Assembly (NCBI GenBank): GCA_964036045.1
Contig: OZ038379.1
Span: 188,927,885-188,991,884 of the forward strand
Source of the DNA: Eutreptiella sp. 'Long Island Sound 2002'
Taxonomy: Eukaryota; Euglenozoa; Euglenophyceae; Eutreptiales; Eutreptiaceae
Direction of reading: 5' to 3'
DNA: 64,000 nucleotides
The notes beneath the pieces were generated by a model, which searched no databases, was not told the DNA's origin, and saw nothing but the letters and a program-made list of their open reading frames with translations. Of the stretch, positions 10,952-21,900 are shown piece by piece. Made by a program: the position numbers and the translations under genes. How positions within the stretch are numbered: the stretch's first letter is position 1; every line of letters begins with the position of its first letter.

Positions 10952-13797
10952 CGCTACGTCAACGAAGAACGTAGTGCGGGTAAGTCCCAGAAAAACATAG
11001 GAATGTAGCCTCGATGGGGCGAAATCTGCTTGATCTGACCTGATTTGGGCTGAATTGGCACTGAATCAGGCTGGATGAACCTGAAATAAGACAGAATGAG
11101 AAGTGACGAACAGTCCTACGTGCAGTAAAACATTAGGTCAAGGGCTAAAAATAGGGATGCAGATTCGCAGCGAATTCAATTTGAATTCGCCGAATTCGCT
11201 GCGAATTCGTTCGCACTGCGAATTCGCTGCGAATTCGGCCTGAAATTCTTAGTACTGCGAATTCGGGGCGAATTCGCGCTGCGAATTCGCAGGCGACGGC
11301 AAAATGGTCACGCGTGCGTCGTCTTTTCTCCAGATGAAAAACTAACTTTGAACTGTGCAATGCAATGATTTTTTTGACTTGACAAAATGAAAACTATGAT
11401 GATTTCGCTTCGATGGAGCCGTTTTTTTTCTTGTGCGGTGCCTGCGTACCCGTTTTCGAAATCAAAGTTTACTTTTGAGTTTTGAACACACCGCTGTGTC
11501 CGCCTACCTCCACCGAACACGGCGGTACCCTCCATTCTCCCCAGAAATCCACCAGTTTTGAGAAAAACCCGTCCCGAACTTTTGATTTTCGACTTTTTTT
11601 TTCTAATTTTTGACAGTCAAAACGTGTTGCCCCTTGGCAACCAGGCACTGTCGGGCGTGTGTGGAAGGAGAAGCAGCCGAGAGCAGCCCGACGCAGCCGC
11701 AGTGAGGCCCTGGGCACCCAAAAGGATGTGCACGGAGCTAATGACGTGCACGGAGCTGCACCCAGCCAGCGCACCTGCTCCAACCTCCCTATAAGCTATG
11801 TACATAGCCCCTTGTAGCCCTTGCGTATCCTTGACAGCGGTACCCTCCTTACCTTTCCCGGTGCCGTGTATGCTCTCTCTTAGATTACTTCAAGTCCAAC
11901 GATTCAATTCAAGAATGCAATGAATGAAGGCCCAATAAGGGCAACCAGTGGTTCACATGTGATGGTTTGTGTGTGGATTGGTGATCTTGCATGCTTCGTT
12001 GCTGCTTCTTTTCCAAAAGGCATTTGAGAGAAGCAAGGAACTTTGGAATTCTTGGTTTTGGTTTGCTTTATTTTTGTCAAATCGTTTCAGCATGGTAAAT
12101 GCAAGCAACAACAAACAACAAAAATTGCAAGGTTACGGAAGCTTTTGGGAAATCTTTTATGCGATATGGTACTGGGTAGTGGCGTACCGATACGTAAACA
12201 GGTGAATTGCAACCTAGAAGGTAAATTTCAGGTGCCTATGGATTCAATCAAGCGAATCAGGGAGGATTCGAATTTGAAGTTGCGAATTCGAGTTCGGAGT
12301 GGTCCACGAATTCGTGCGAATTCGGGGCGAATTCGAATTCGAGCGAATTCGTGCGAATTCGAACCTGCATCCCTAGCTAAAAAGCATGTAAACGCATCGA
12401 GAATCGATACCAAACCATGCATTGGTTGAGAATGAGGTAGATTATTGATGGATTGAGTGGGGGGATCAAGAATTGGAGTGACATCTCAGCGCTCTGGCAC
12501 AGTTTCGCTGTCGCGGGCACGCTACGGTGTCCTCGCCGAACTCTACATCGTGTTATCCCGCTTTTGTCGTTCTGAAAAGTACAGCATGTGGCTCAGATTT
12601 GGCGCATCTGGCGGATGATCACAAGATTCAGCAAAATGAGAATGAATTCGGGCAGAGATGAAGGGGATTAAGCAATCACAGTGCGGTTAAACAAGTACAC
12701 ATGTAGTCTACAGACCCTAAGTGAACCACCGAAGGTAGAGATGTTCTTCTGTTCAGTTAGATCTAAACAGATCTTCAAGGAATGAGAGGAGATGACAAGT
12801 AAATCAATCTAAATTGTCCTAATGTCAGCACATTCCCTAAGATGAAGGTGAAATGAAGCGGAATGTGTACAACTGAAACTACTAACACTTTCGTTTAGAC
12901 TAAAGTTAATATATATTGTCGTTTATTCAGCTCAATTGTGCTTTCCGGCACGTTGTTTCGCGAGCATCAAACAGATTCTATCAAAATGTGGATCATGTGA
13001 TGATGCATCATGATGGGACATGCTGGCCCTGGATCCTTGGCATGTAACGCGCCGAAGGTTCACTGAAGGCGCTTTACTGACAGTATATAACTGAGAGACA
13101 CCGAATTTACAGTGGCGGTGGTGTCAATCGACTTGGACAAGGCCAATCTTTCGATGGAGTCCCACAAGACACTTGGATTCACCATTCTCGACAGTTTCTG
13201 GTCGGATTGAGCTCACACTGGCGTGTGCCAAAAATACAACGAAGCTTACGGACTTCAGAGATTGCTGCTAGAAGTCCCTAGAGCTCCTAGATGAAGATTG
13301 TCTGAACAATTGACGTCTGGGTTTCGTACAACAGTGGCAGAATGATGGACAAACCTGAGAAATTCAAGGTAAATTTGAGGATCCTGGATCTGAATCTGGA
13401 CTTTGGCGTCAGCATCACAGCAAATGAAGGTGAGATCTGAGTTCCTGGCGTCGCATCTGGTGCAGCCAGTACTACAGGGGGTGCCTGTAGGGGTGAATGT
13501 CACCGGCCGGTGTTTTGATTATGTACATTTGCTTCCATCTGCACGAGTAGCCAAATTCCAAAGATGCACAGACCAACAGAGACAAGATTACCCCGAATCT
13601 GCCTGAATTAAGCCTGAGTTTCATTTTTTCTGAACACGGCAGCACACTCCGTCAGCGTATCTACGCCTTGTCTGCCGAACGGAGACCAAAGAAAAGTTGA
13701 TTGACGTCAAATTATCAAACATTCGCAGTTCTCCACATCATGACATAAACAGAAAGAATGAACAGTGGATTGAGCAGAATGTGGTAGGATGGCTTCC
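10952..13797 (-). other. Element C 3' untranslated region (contains the hAT-like insert)
   Basis: Non-coding stretch of about 2.8 kb, or 1.6 kb without the hAT-like insert at 11152-12375. It aligns with 48152-50014 in E and in part with 60923-62400 in G. Conserved blocks include a hairpin CTACAGG...CCTGTAG (13472-13490) and the segment TTTACAGTGGCGGTGGTG (about 13107-13124) next to TATATAAC (13084-13091). No gene seen. Confidence 0.8.
11152..12375. mobile_element. Non-autonomous hAT-like DNA transposon (1,224 bp)
   Basis: Ends are inverted repeats: TAGGGATGCAGATTCG on the left and the complement of TAGGGATGCAGGTTCG on the right. An 8-bp direct repeat GCTAAAAA flanks it (11144-11151 and 12376-12383), and the empty site is present once in element E (about 49800-49815, reverse strand). 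TAGGG-type termini plus an 8-bp duplication are hallmarks of the hAT superfamily. Both subterminal regions (11160-11295, 12280-12362) are packed with GCGAATTCG-like repeats, possibly transposase binding sites. No transposase reading frame is present, so it would depend on one supplied elsewhere. Confidence 0.85.
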
Positions 13798-16700
13798 TCA
13801 ATTCGGCCAAGCACGAATACATGTGACCACCAACCTGTCTGGCCTGGCACTCGTACGGCTTGGGCGCTGCAAATCAGGGGCCGAACTTGAAGCTTGGTCC
13901 TCATTTGCCTCCTGGGCTGGCCTGACCGCAGGAGGGGGGATCGACGGATCAGCCCTGGAATGTGGCTGCTGAGGGCCGTAAAAGGCTGGATCTCGATTCA
14001 CCACAGGTCGTTTTCCGTCGCTCTCCACTTGTCTGTCTGGTTTCGACAAACAATCTGTCAGGAGTACACCAATTTCGGGGTGCTTCTTGAGGAAGTCGAT
14101 GAACCCCTTGGTGTACCCATGGACAAAAGATTGGGCTGGTTCCCAGTTGTTGTGACTGGAATCAAAGCCCCTCCACTCACACAGAAATTCCCATTCGCCC
14201 TTGGCGTCACGTCTTGCTTCAACAATCCTCTTGAGTTCGTACTTCCCCCCTTCGATGACCCGATCAGACAAGTGTTTCGCAGTCCAAAAAAGGGGTTTAA
14301 CTCGATCCTTGGGGGAGGAGATCTCTCTCTTGAGGCGATCGCCCGAAACGTCAATTTCCCTGCTGACATCCACACGGATCCTCCACCTGTTCTCACCAAG
14401 ACGCGCTGTAACAGCGAATGGCCCCTCCCACAAGGGAAGAAGCTTGTCATCTCCGTCCAGGGTGGTTTCGGATTTTCGAAGCCAAACTCGATCATCGACT
14501 TCAAAATTGTGGGGGTTTCTTCGACCTTGATTTTGAACCCAAAGCCAGTCAGCTTGATGCTTCTCGACTAATTTCGACACAGATTTATCTGCTCGTTGGA
14601 CTTCGTCCAAAAACAGCGAAGCATCTTTACAGGGGCGAGGATTATTCAACGGCATGTTCCACCAACACTTCTTTCGTCCAAAGACAATTTCATTTGGAGA
14701 AAGGCCATGATACAAAGGCGTGTTGTGGTAACGGCGAAGCAGTGCAAAGAGAACTTCCATCCAATGGAAATCCTTTTCACTCGCGAGCTCCTTACGAAGC
14801 ATATTAATAATTGAGCGGCCGGCTCTTTCGCCAGGCAGCGCTCGATGCGAGTGGATTTCACATCGGAGGTGGTGGATTCCAAGGCGAGCACACAATTCTC
14901 TCCACCATTCGGAGGTGTACTCTTTGCCTGAATCCGTCACCACCTCGGATGGGACGTCCCAGCCTCCCATCCAGGTCTGCGCGCACCATTTGGCGGCAGC
15001 CTTGCCAGTCATCGACTCAATGTTGCAAGGCAACACTTGAATGTAGCCGGAATGACGGCACTGAATAAGGAGCACACCATTGACTTTTTTATTAGTCCAA
15101 TGGCACTCTTCGTCATCGAGCTCACCGAGATAGAAAAAATCACTCGTGACTCTGTTAAAGAGGCGCTCCGGAATAGGATGAGGCCTCAGATGGCCGTGCT
15201 TCTTCGCGCTGGGGGGCGTCGAGACAGCACATTGGGCGCATCCGGCGGCTACTTTCATGCAGTGAGTATATAGCCGTGAGCCAAACAACCTATGTTTAAT
15301 CATCGACCACAGTCGACGGCCATGTGCGTGCGGGGACTCCCATTTGTGCCACCAGTTTAACACTCGGGGGGCTAGGGCGTCTGGCACACACAATTTACCC
15401 TCCATCCACAGCTTCCCCCCATCCAACGAATACTCAGGAAAAATCCCATCCTTGTGAGCATCTTTGGATTTGAGATTTCCAAAGACCTCTTTAAACATGG
15501 GATCCTGCAGGTAATCGGACGTCCAGTCACGGATGATCAGGGAATCTTTAGGCAGGGGTGGAGTTTTGGCCGGATCTCGTCGCTTAATGCCTTGGATCAA
15601 CCGAAATCGACTTACTTGTCGGGTATAGTCAAACCGTTTCACACTCCCTGAGGAGGGATCGGTGACTTTTTCCAAGACTTTCAGCGTTTTGGTGCAGATC
15701 TCATGGGCATGCGCCGGATCTGAGATCGCCGTGATGTCGTGACACGGCAATGCGTGCTGTTTAACAGCGCACTGCATGCATGCACGTCGAATGAGTTTCT
15801 TTTCTTCCTGATCCCATTCAATGATGACATGGCGGTCCTGCTCCGTACCATGGATGTTGGTACTTTGCAGCCCCTCTGAGGCGGGGTAAGCCCATCGGCT
15901 CAGAGCATCCGCTACCGTGTTGTGTTTTCCAGGCAAATACGACACATGGAGGTCAAACAGAGAGAGAAATTCGTGCCATCTGGCCCGTCGACCAGCTGGG
16001 CTCGCGACAGTATCAATGTGTTCAGTGGCCCAATACTCCAGAGATCGATGATCCGTCAGGACCTCGACTCGATTGGTGCCCACCCACGATTGGTACTTTT
16101 TTAGAGCGCAAATTATGGCATACGTTTCTTGCTCACGCGGCGACCATTGCATTTGGCGTGGGGCTAGCTTCCGAGACCAAAATGCAAGAGGGTAATGATC
16201 GCCGGTGGCTTCATCAACCTGTTCAAGGACAGCTCCGATCGCGTACCTAGATGCGTCGGTTCTAATGTAGAAGGGTCGGTCGAATTGAGGCACATGCAAC
16301 GTGGCGACTTCACAGAGGGCCGCCTTCAAGTGATGGAAGGCCTCCTCGCACTCGTCAGTCCACTTGACACGAACCTTTGAACCTGCCTTGCCCGCATCTC
16401 TCCCTACCTTCAATAATTCAGTGAGGGGGGCAGCAAATTTGGCATAATTCGGCACAAAAGTGTGGTAAAAATTGCAACAACCCAGGAATCCTCTCAACTC
16501 CGTGATCGTCTCAGGGCGCTTCCACTTCTGAATAGCGACGAGCTTCCCTGGACTGGGTCGTCGGGTGCCATTCTCTAGGAGAGAACCACAAAATTCGACT
16601 GATTTTAAAAATAATTTTCCCTTCTTTGGCCCACAAATCAGCTGATTGGCGTCAAGAATGTCCAAAACTTGGTTCAGCTGCTTCTCATGTAGGGCCACCA

Positions 16701-18981
16701 GCTCGGCTTCGGTCAGTCCCTCCCCTTCCGTCGCGATGATTATGTCATCTATGTACACACTCACGAAGGCACGAAGCTCAGGATGGGTTGTGAACAGCAC
16801 ATCCTCCATCATTCTTTGAAAAAATGAGCGGGCGTTCTTCAGCCCCATGGGCATGACGGTCCATTGGACTGGGCCACATGGCGTGCACATACAGGTGAGA
16901 GGTCGGCTGTCCTTCCTCAACGGCATTTGGTGAAAGCCGTGACGGAGATCCAGCACAGAAAACAAACGACCTCTTGCCCTCTTGGCGATTTCCTCCTCAA
17001 TGAGGGGCAGGGGGTGTGAATCCGCCTTGGTTTCAGCGTTGAGGTTGCGAAAATCAACCACCATTCGCCAACCATCAATGGTGTTCTGGTCTGCAGGCGG
17101 TGGCTTCGGGACTGTGAAGGGTGAACAGCACCATTCGCTGGTCATACAACCCTCAAGCCAACCAAATTCCCTGAGATTTCTCTCGATGATTTTTCTGAGG
17201 ATCTCATGTTTGTGTCCATGATTTTCATAAGGGCGCTGTTTTTTTGCCTTGTACCCTTCACGAAGCTCGATGAAGGCTTCACCGAACTGTCCACTGACAG
17301 GGGGGTCTTTGATCAACTTTCCTGAAAGGGTTGTGTCCTTCCGTTCCCCAAAAATCTTTTCTCTTGACTTGGAACACAATTCAGTGTCCACCTGATCGCC
17401 AGGAATTACTGTCGAAAAAACTTTGGCGACTTCTTCAGCTTTGGCAGGAAGAATCTTCTTACGGATGTCCCTAAACAGGTCCGTATCAACTGCCTCTTGA
17501 AGATGGGTGGGTCGTGTGTCGAAATCCCAGAGATTCTCTTCGCGATCCAGCTCCTCGAAAGGATCCATGAAAGCTTCCACAGGGGGTTTTTCATAAAAAA
17601 CTCTGAATTTGCAGCGCGATTGGAGATTTTTCCTCGCCCGTGCACTGAAGATTCTTTTCGATGTCGACCGTATTGGGGAAGAGGGAGACGAGGCGGATCC
17701 ATTGGACGTTGAATCACCTTGGGTATCTGACGGACAAAAATCAGAAAAAATAGATTCATCATCAGTACCACGCTCAACCTCAGATTCAGACCCAACACAG
17801 GAATCTGTACTAGAATCAGCAGAATTAGAGTCAGAAAGCTTTCCATCCACCAGGAATGCAAGCGAACTCCAGGACCGCTGTGGCAGGGGACCTGTGTCGT
17901 CCCTGGCATACAGCTTAATCTTCCTGGGAAGTTCGATGTAATCTACACAAATGTCCTGTAATTCCTGAAACCAAGGCTTGTCGTCCCACAAGGGCACAAC
18001 CAAAATTGCCTGGGTTTTATCTTGCTTGATTTTGTGGATGACCTGCTGGATTAAGTGAAACGGAGGATTAATCCACAACTTCTTGTCCCATTTGTGGGTC
18101 CAAGCGTCGCTGAAGTGCTTGTCAAAGCGCTTATTCATACGGTTAGCAAAGGCATCATACTGGGGCCAAAAGGAATGATGTTCATGAAAGTATTCACAAA
18201 TTGCATCGCGCCATTTGTCGACAACTCTGTAGGATGAAGAGTGCCAGCGCGAAGGGCGTCGTGGCTGGGAGTCCCTACGAAGACATTCTAACTCTTGGGA
18301 GTAATCGGCACTCCCATTCACCTCTGCAATGGTGACATCTTCACCAAATTTTGGTGTCACCTTTTGCTTCAAAAATTCTTCTGCACTTTTAAACCCTGCG
18401 TGCAAAAAACGAAATTCAGGACGCTCCAAAGGACCTGACTCCAGCAAAAAACAACGACGATGACCTACGGGCGCTACCCTGTTCTTGCGAAGCCAAGGGT
18501 GGCCCAAATAAAGGTCATACTTTATGTCAGCACGATAGAAGTAGTCATCCTTAAGGACAACTTCTTCCACATTTTGCTCTTCCCAAAGGTCTTGAGCGAC
18601 CAAATGGGTTGATATATAACAACCGCGTTGCCCACCTGCGAGAGAATGTCCAGAAACTCCCTCGAGGGTAACAGGATGAGGCGATTCAAACACGCAGTCG
18701 TCGGGTAAGAATGAATTGGATTGGAGATTTACCTCTGATCCATTGTCACACAAACAAGTGGCGAGATGGAAATTTCCCTTGCAATCAGAGACCCACAGCT
18801 TTGTGACAAACTGACGAGCCCTGTGCTTGGACTGTACACCAACCTCGTCCACTACGACAGAAGGATCCGCTGCCGGATCCAGGGGAGAGGAGACAAGCGA
18901 CCCTACATCAAGTAATGGTCGATCAGGAATCTGGGGATCATGCCTGAAATCGCCTGGGGAGGGGCGATTTTCGTGGCTCCC
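13798..18981 (-). CDS. pol: Element C pol polyprotein (protease, Dam-like, RT, RNase H, integrase, chromodomain)
   Basis: One open frame of about 1,727 codons from just after the gag UAG to a UGA at 13798-13800. Protease with CDNGSEVN (Asn in place of the usual Ser/Thr) and DLYLGHPWL. Dam-like module: QYDAFANR, LWINPPF (NPPF at 18058-18069), AILVVPLWDDKPWF, ELPRKIKLYARDD. RT with VVDF, LDLRHGFHQMPL, MPMGLKNARSFF and YIDD at 16744-16755. RNase H (TDASRYAIG, REQETYAI, TDHRSLE, ADALSRWAYP). Integrase with His/Cys finger ending CAQC, then TSDFF, VTDSGKEY and GERAGR. GPFAV segment, chromodomain (YELKRI, CEWRGFD, NNWEP) and a ~70-residue tail. Translation likely needs UAG readthrough. KNARSF replaces the near-universal NAP, so RT activity is doubtful. 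Confidence 0.93.
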   Translation of the reverse strand, partial: GSHENRPSPGDFRHDPQIPDRPLLDVGSLVSSPLDPAADPSVVVDEVGVQSKHRARQFVTKLWVSDCKGNFHLATCLCDNGSEVNLQSNSFLPDDCVFESPHPVTLEGVSGHSLAGGQRGCYISTHLVAQDLWEEQNVEEVVLKDDYFYRADIKYDLYLGHPWLRKNRVAPVGHRRCFLLESGPLERPEFRFLHAGFKSAEEFLKQKVTPKFGEDVTIAEVNGSADYSQELECLRRDSQPRRPSRWHSSSYRVVDKWRDAICEYFHEHHSFWPQYDAFANRMNKRFDKHFSDAWTHKWDKKLWINPPFHLIQQVIHKIKQDKTQAILVVPLWDDKPWFQELQDICVDYIELPRKIKLYARDDTGPLPQRSWSSLAFLVDGKLSDSNSADSSTDSCVGSESEVERGTDDESIFSDFCPSDTQGDSTSNGSASSPSSPIRSTSKRIFSARARKNLQSRCKFRVFYEKPPVEAFMDPFEELDREENLWDFDTRPTHLQEAVDTDLFRDIRKKILPAKAEEVAKVFSTVIPGDQVDTELCSKSREKIFGERKDTTLSGKLIKDPPVSGQFGEAFIELREGYKAKKQRPYENHGHKHEILRKIIERNLREFGWLEGCMTSEWCCSPFTVPKPPPADQNTIDGWRMVVDFRNLNAETKADSHPLPLIEEEIAKRARGRLFSVLDLRHGFHQMPLRKDSRPLTCMCTPCGPVQWTVMPMGLKNARSFFQRMMEDVLFTTHPELRAFVSVYIDDIIIATEGEGLTEAELVALHEKQLNQVLDILDANQLICGPKKGKLFLKSVEFCGSLLENGTRRPSPGKLVAIQKWKRPETITELRGFLGCCNFYHTFVPNYAKFAAPLTELLKVGRDAGKAGSKVRVKWTDECEEAFHHLKAALCEVATLHVPQFDRPFYIRTDASRYAIGAVLEQVDEATGDHYPLAFWSRKLAPRQMQWSPREQETYAIICALKKYQSWVGTNRVEVLTDHRSLEYWATEHIDTVASPAGRRARWHEFLSLFDLHVSYLPGKHNTVADALSRWAYPASEGLQSTNIHGTEQDRHVIIEWDQEEKKLIRRACMQCAVKQHALPCHDITAISDPAHAHEICTKTLKVLEKVTDPSSGSVKRFDYTRQVSRFRLIQGIKRRDPAKTPPLPKDSLIIRDWTSDYLQDPMFKEVFGNLKSKDAHKDGIFPEYSLDGGKLWMEGKLCVPDALAPRVLNWWHKWESPHAHGRRLWSMIKHRLFGSRLYTHCMKVAAGCAQCAVSTPPSAKKHGHLRPHPIPERLFNRVTSDFFYLGELDDEECHWTNKKVNGVLLIQCRHSGYIQVLPCNIESMTGKAAAKWCAQTWMGGWDVPSEVVTDSGKEYTSEWWRELCARLGIHHLRCEIHSHRALPGERAGRSIINMLRKELASEKDFHWMEVLFALLRRYHNTPLYHGLSPNEIVFGRKKCWWNMPLNNPRPCKDASLFLDEVQRADKSVSKLVEKHQADWLWVQNQGRRNPHNFEVDDRVWLRKSETTLDGDDKLLPLWEGPFAVTARLGENRWRIRVDVSREIDVSGDRLKREISSPKDRVKPLFWTAKHLSDRVIEGGKYELKRIVEARRDAKGEWEFLCEWRGFDSSHNNWEPAQSFVHGYTKGFIDFLKKHPEIGVLLTDCLSKPDRQVESDGKRPVVNRDPAFYGPQQPHSRADPSIPPPAVRPAQEANEDQASSSAPDLQRPSRTSARPDRLVVTCIRAWPN

Positions 18982-18984
18982 CTA
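18947..18984 (-). promoter_or_regulatory. Element C gag/pol readthrough UAG with predicted pseudoknot
   Basis: Identical in sequence to 42977-43014 in E. UAG GGG AGC is followed by sequence in which GGGAG can pair with CTCCC in the loop of a hairpin AAATCGCC/GGCGATTT, giving an H-type pseudoknot. Pol is open in the same frame. Prediction by eye only. Confidence 0.55.
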
Positions 18985-21900
18985 GGCGTTCTGACCTCCA
19001 GCGGCTGCGTTAACATTGTGAACACAGCCTGATTCGTCGATCCACTCATCTTGGAACGGATCATCCGCTGGATTCAGGGCATTTTCGACATAATCTCGAT
19101 CCGCATCGGACACCTGATCTGCACCTGAGACCTGATCCACACGATGATTGCCCTTTCCTCGTCCACGGCCACGGCCGCCGGATGATGGGCCACCACCGTC
19201 GCCACGCCCTCTGCCCTTACCAGAGAAAGGGGTTCCTGAAGGATTTCCCTTACCTTTACCCTGTGATCCTGGAGCATTTCCTTTGTTAGTACCGGATTGA
19301 GGGGTTTGGCCTGGATTTAGATTTCCGCCTCCGGCGTTGCCATTGGGACTTGTCTGGCCGTTTGGCTGCCCACCGAAGCCGGATGGAGTCCGATTTCCTT
19401 TGCCTTGGGACCCGCCAGGGCCTCCAGTGTTTTTGTTTCCACCGGAGGGGGTCGGATTACCCTTTCCCCCCTTAGCACCATGCACCTGTCTGTCATTCCT
19501 GTCTGAATTCTGCGAATTACTGACATTTTCACCAATCACTTTGTGATCGTAAGCAGACCATCGGTGATTAGCAGTAGAATGCGTCTTAGCTCGGTTCGTA
19601 GAACCTAAAAGAAGGCAGATGCTACAATGATCCTGAACATTCCGGGTGTCATTCACCTTTTTGTTGCCCTTTTGGGCCCCATTTTGGGTGTTTTGCTGGG
19701 TATTCCTGTTTCCCCCAAGACCCTCATGGAAATTTTGATTGGCGGCGTCAGCGAGCCTCTCAACCTCTTCCCACAGTTCCTGCGGGGTAAACGAAAACAC
19801 CCAGTTCCTGGCCTTCAGGCGATGGCCGTGGAAACTTACTCCCCTGTTGAGGACTTGGACAAACAAGTCCCGATCCTCGTGTTCATTAAACTTGATTTTC
19901 CACGTGTTTTCAGTGAATTTCACCTTGGTAAACGACGTGGGGGAGCACTTTTGAAGTGCCTCCCTGACGGTAAACCGGTTGGCCGAGGCGTCAAAGCCAT
20001 CGACTTCCGCCCACCAGGTCTTGACCTTTTCTTCGGACTGTTTATTCCGAAGGGTGGCGGCGGTTTCTGAGGGGATCTTGTCAAAAATCAGATTTTTCAG
20101 CTCGGCACTGGAAAATTTTTCGCCTGAATGTTCAGATTCTTCTACGAGATTCCAGAAGCGCTGTCTCTTGTCCTGCACTTCGTGCAAGATTAATCGCGAG
20201 AACGAAGGAAAATTCTTCAACATCTGGTGGTAATGGTCCTCAGGCAGCCGGGATCCACGTACCTCCAACTGTTCCCACACCTCATCAAAGGTAAGGGGGG
20301 AACTTGAATCCTCACGATCACTCCAGGTCCTGAGCCAAGTGTTGGCCGGCGCTCCCTCAAGGCAGTCCAAGAGCGCCATCAGGAACTGATCATCCTGGAG
20401 TTTTTGAGTCTTAACCCACAGTTTAAATTCCCGTTGGAACTGAGGCCAACGTCTGGGGTTCCCATTATACTTCGGTTGCTTGGCAACCTGACGAAGTCGC
20501 AATGAAGTGGGATTTAGAAGTGAATCCAGCTCAACACCGGCCGTAATGGCAGACACCTTGGCGGCATCATTAGCCACACCAGCTCCGGCGAGGGTCTGGG
20601 CGAGCAACATCTGGGCAATTGCATTGGAATCAACAGCAGGAAGGGTAGTACGGGAGGCAGTTCGTTTGGCATTCTGAGCCTCATTCCTAGCCTTCACCGA
20701 TCTACTCTGAGATCGAGAGATGGTAACCCTTTCCTTTAGCTTAGTCCTGCTGATCCTTGCGTCGGTGGTCTTAGAGTCCACCGAAGGGGCGATCGAAAAA
20801 ATTTCTGTCGCCTCCTCCGACGGTTCTGCTGTTTGTTCCACCGAAGATGCGCCCTCAGACCTCATGTGGGTCTTGAAAAGATCTTTAATTCCCAGCGTCT
20901 GAATGATGAGTTGCATTTGATCTTTGAGCAATTGGAGCTCAGTATCTCGCTGTAATCTGCAAGAGCAGTCGGCAGGACAGTACATACCGTGTCCTGAAGG
21001 GCCTGAGCAGGCTGTCGGACAGCTAATCTCAGTGGTTCGCAGCCAGGAGTCCACTTGGGGAGCTCCTTCAGTCCTAATTTCCAGGCTTGCCTGCCTAGCT
21101 GCCTCTAAAATTCCTTCCTCAACCGCGGCGGCTAGATCGTCGCGGATGGACACAGAGGGATGAGGGGCGGAGGGCCCGGCGACAGGTGCCTTGGCCTTCT
21201 CCTTCGGGAAGGGGCTTGCCTCCCAGATCTGCAAAAAAATGGCAAAAGATTCATCTTCTTGAGAACACCACCACATCCTGGTATTAATTTCTTCTTGAAG
21301 AAGGAAAAAATATTCAAATACAAAATCAGAGGCGATTCTTTCTTGTCCTATCAGCTTAGACGTGGCTAACAGACAAAGGGCCTCGAGACTCTGAAGGTTA
21401 CGGGTCACTTCTGAAGACAAATGGTTGTCCCATTGTGCCAAAGAGTCTGGTCGATTATAGGTAGGTACCTCACCTGGACCACCCATCTCAATGTCGTCAA
21501 TGTCGGCGTCGATGGTCTCAAAATGTGGACATTGGTAAGGAGTATTAGTACCTGCCAGGTCGGTAAGCTCCACCGGAGCGTTGCCATTAGCGTAGGCTGG
21601 GAGATTCCAGCTGCTTGATGGCCAATTTCGACTGGGATCTTGATTGTAATCTGGGCCTCCACAGCTGCTGATTCGTGCCCTTCTTGGGCAATTTGGGCTT
21701 GCGCAAGGCAGTCCTCTCAAGGCCTCGTTCGAACAGCACCACGGCAGCGTAATCGTTACGTCTCCGGAGGTGGCGGAGTCTACGGGGCCGTACTGGGGAG
21801 CTAGCTGTGGTTGGGACACCAAAGGAACAACATTCAGGTAGCCTCTGCTACCATGAAAGTGCTGCCCTGGGTCGTTGTGGGTGCCGGAGGGCTCGGGGCC

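Noticed and set aside
10952-13797. An additional gene (env-like) in the long 3' region of C
   Set aside because: No frame is open beyond short lengths and none is shared with E; only short nucleotide blocks are conserved.
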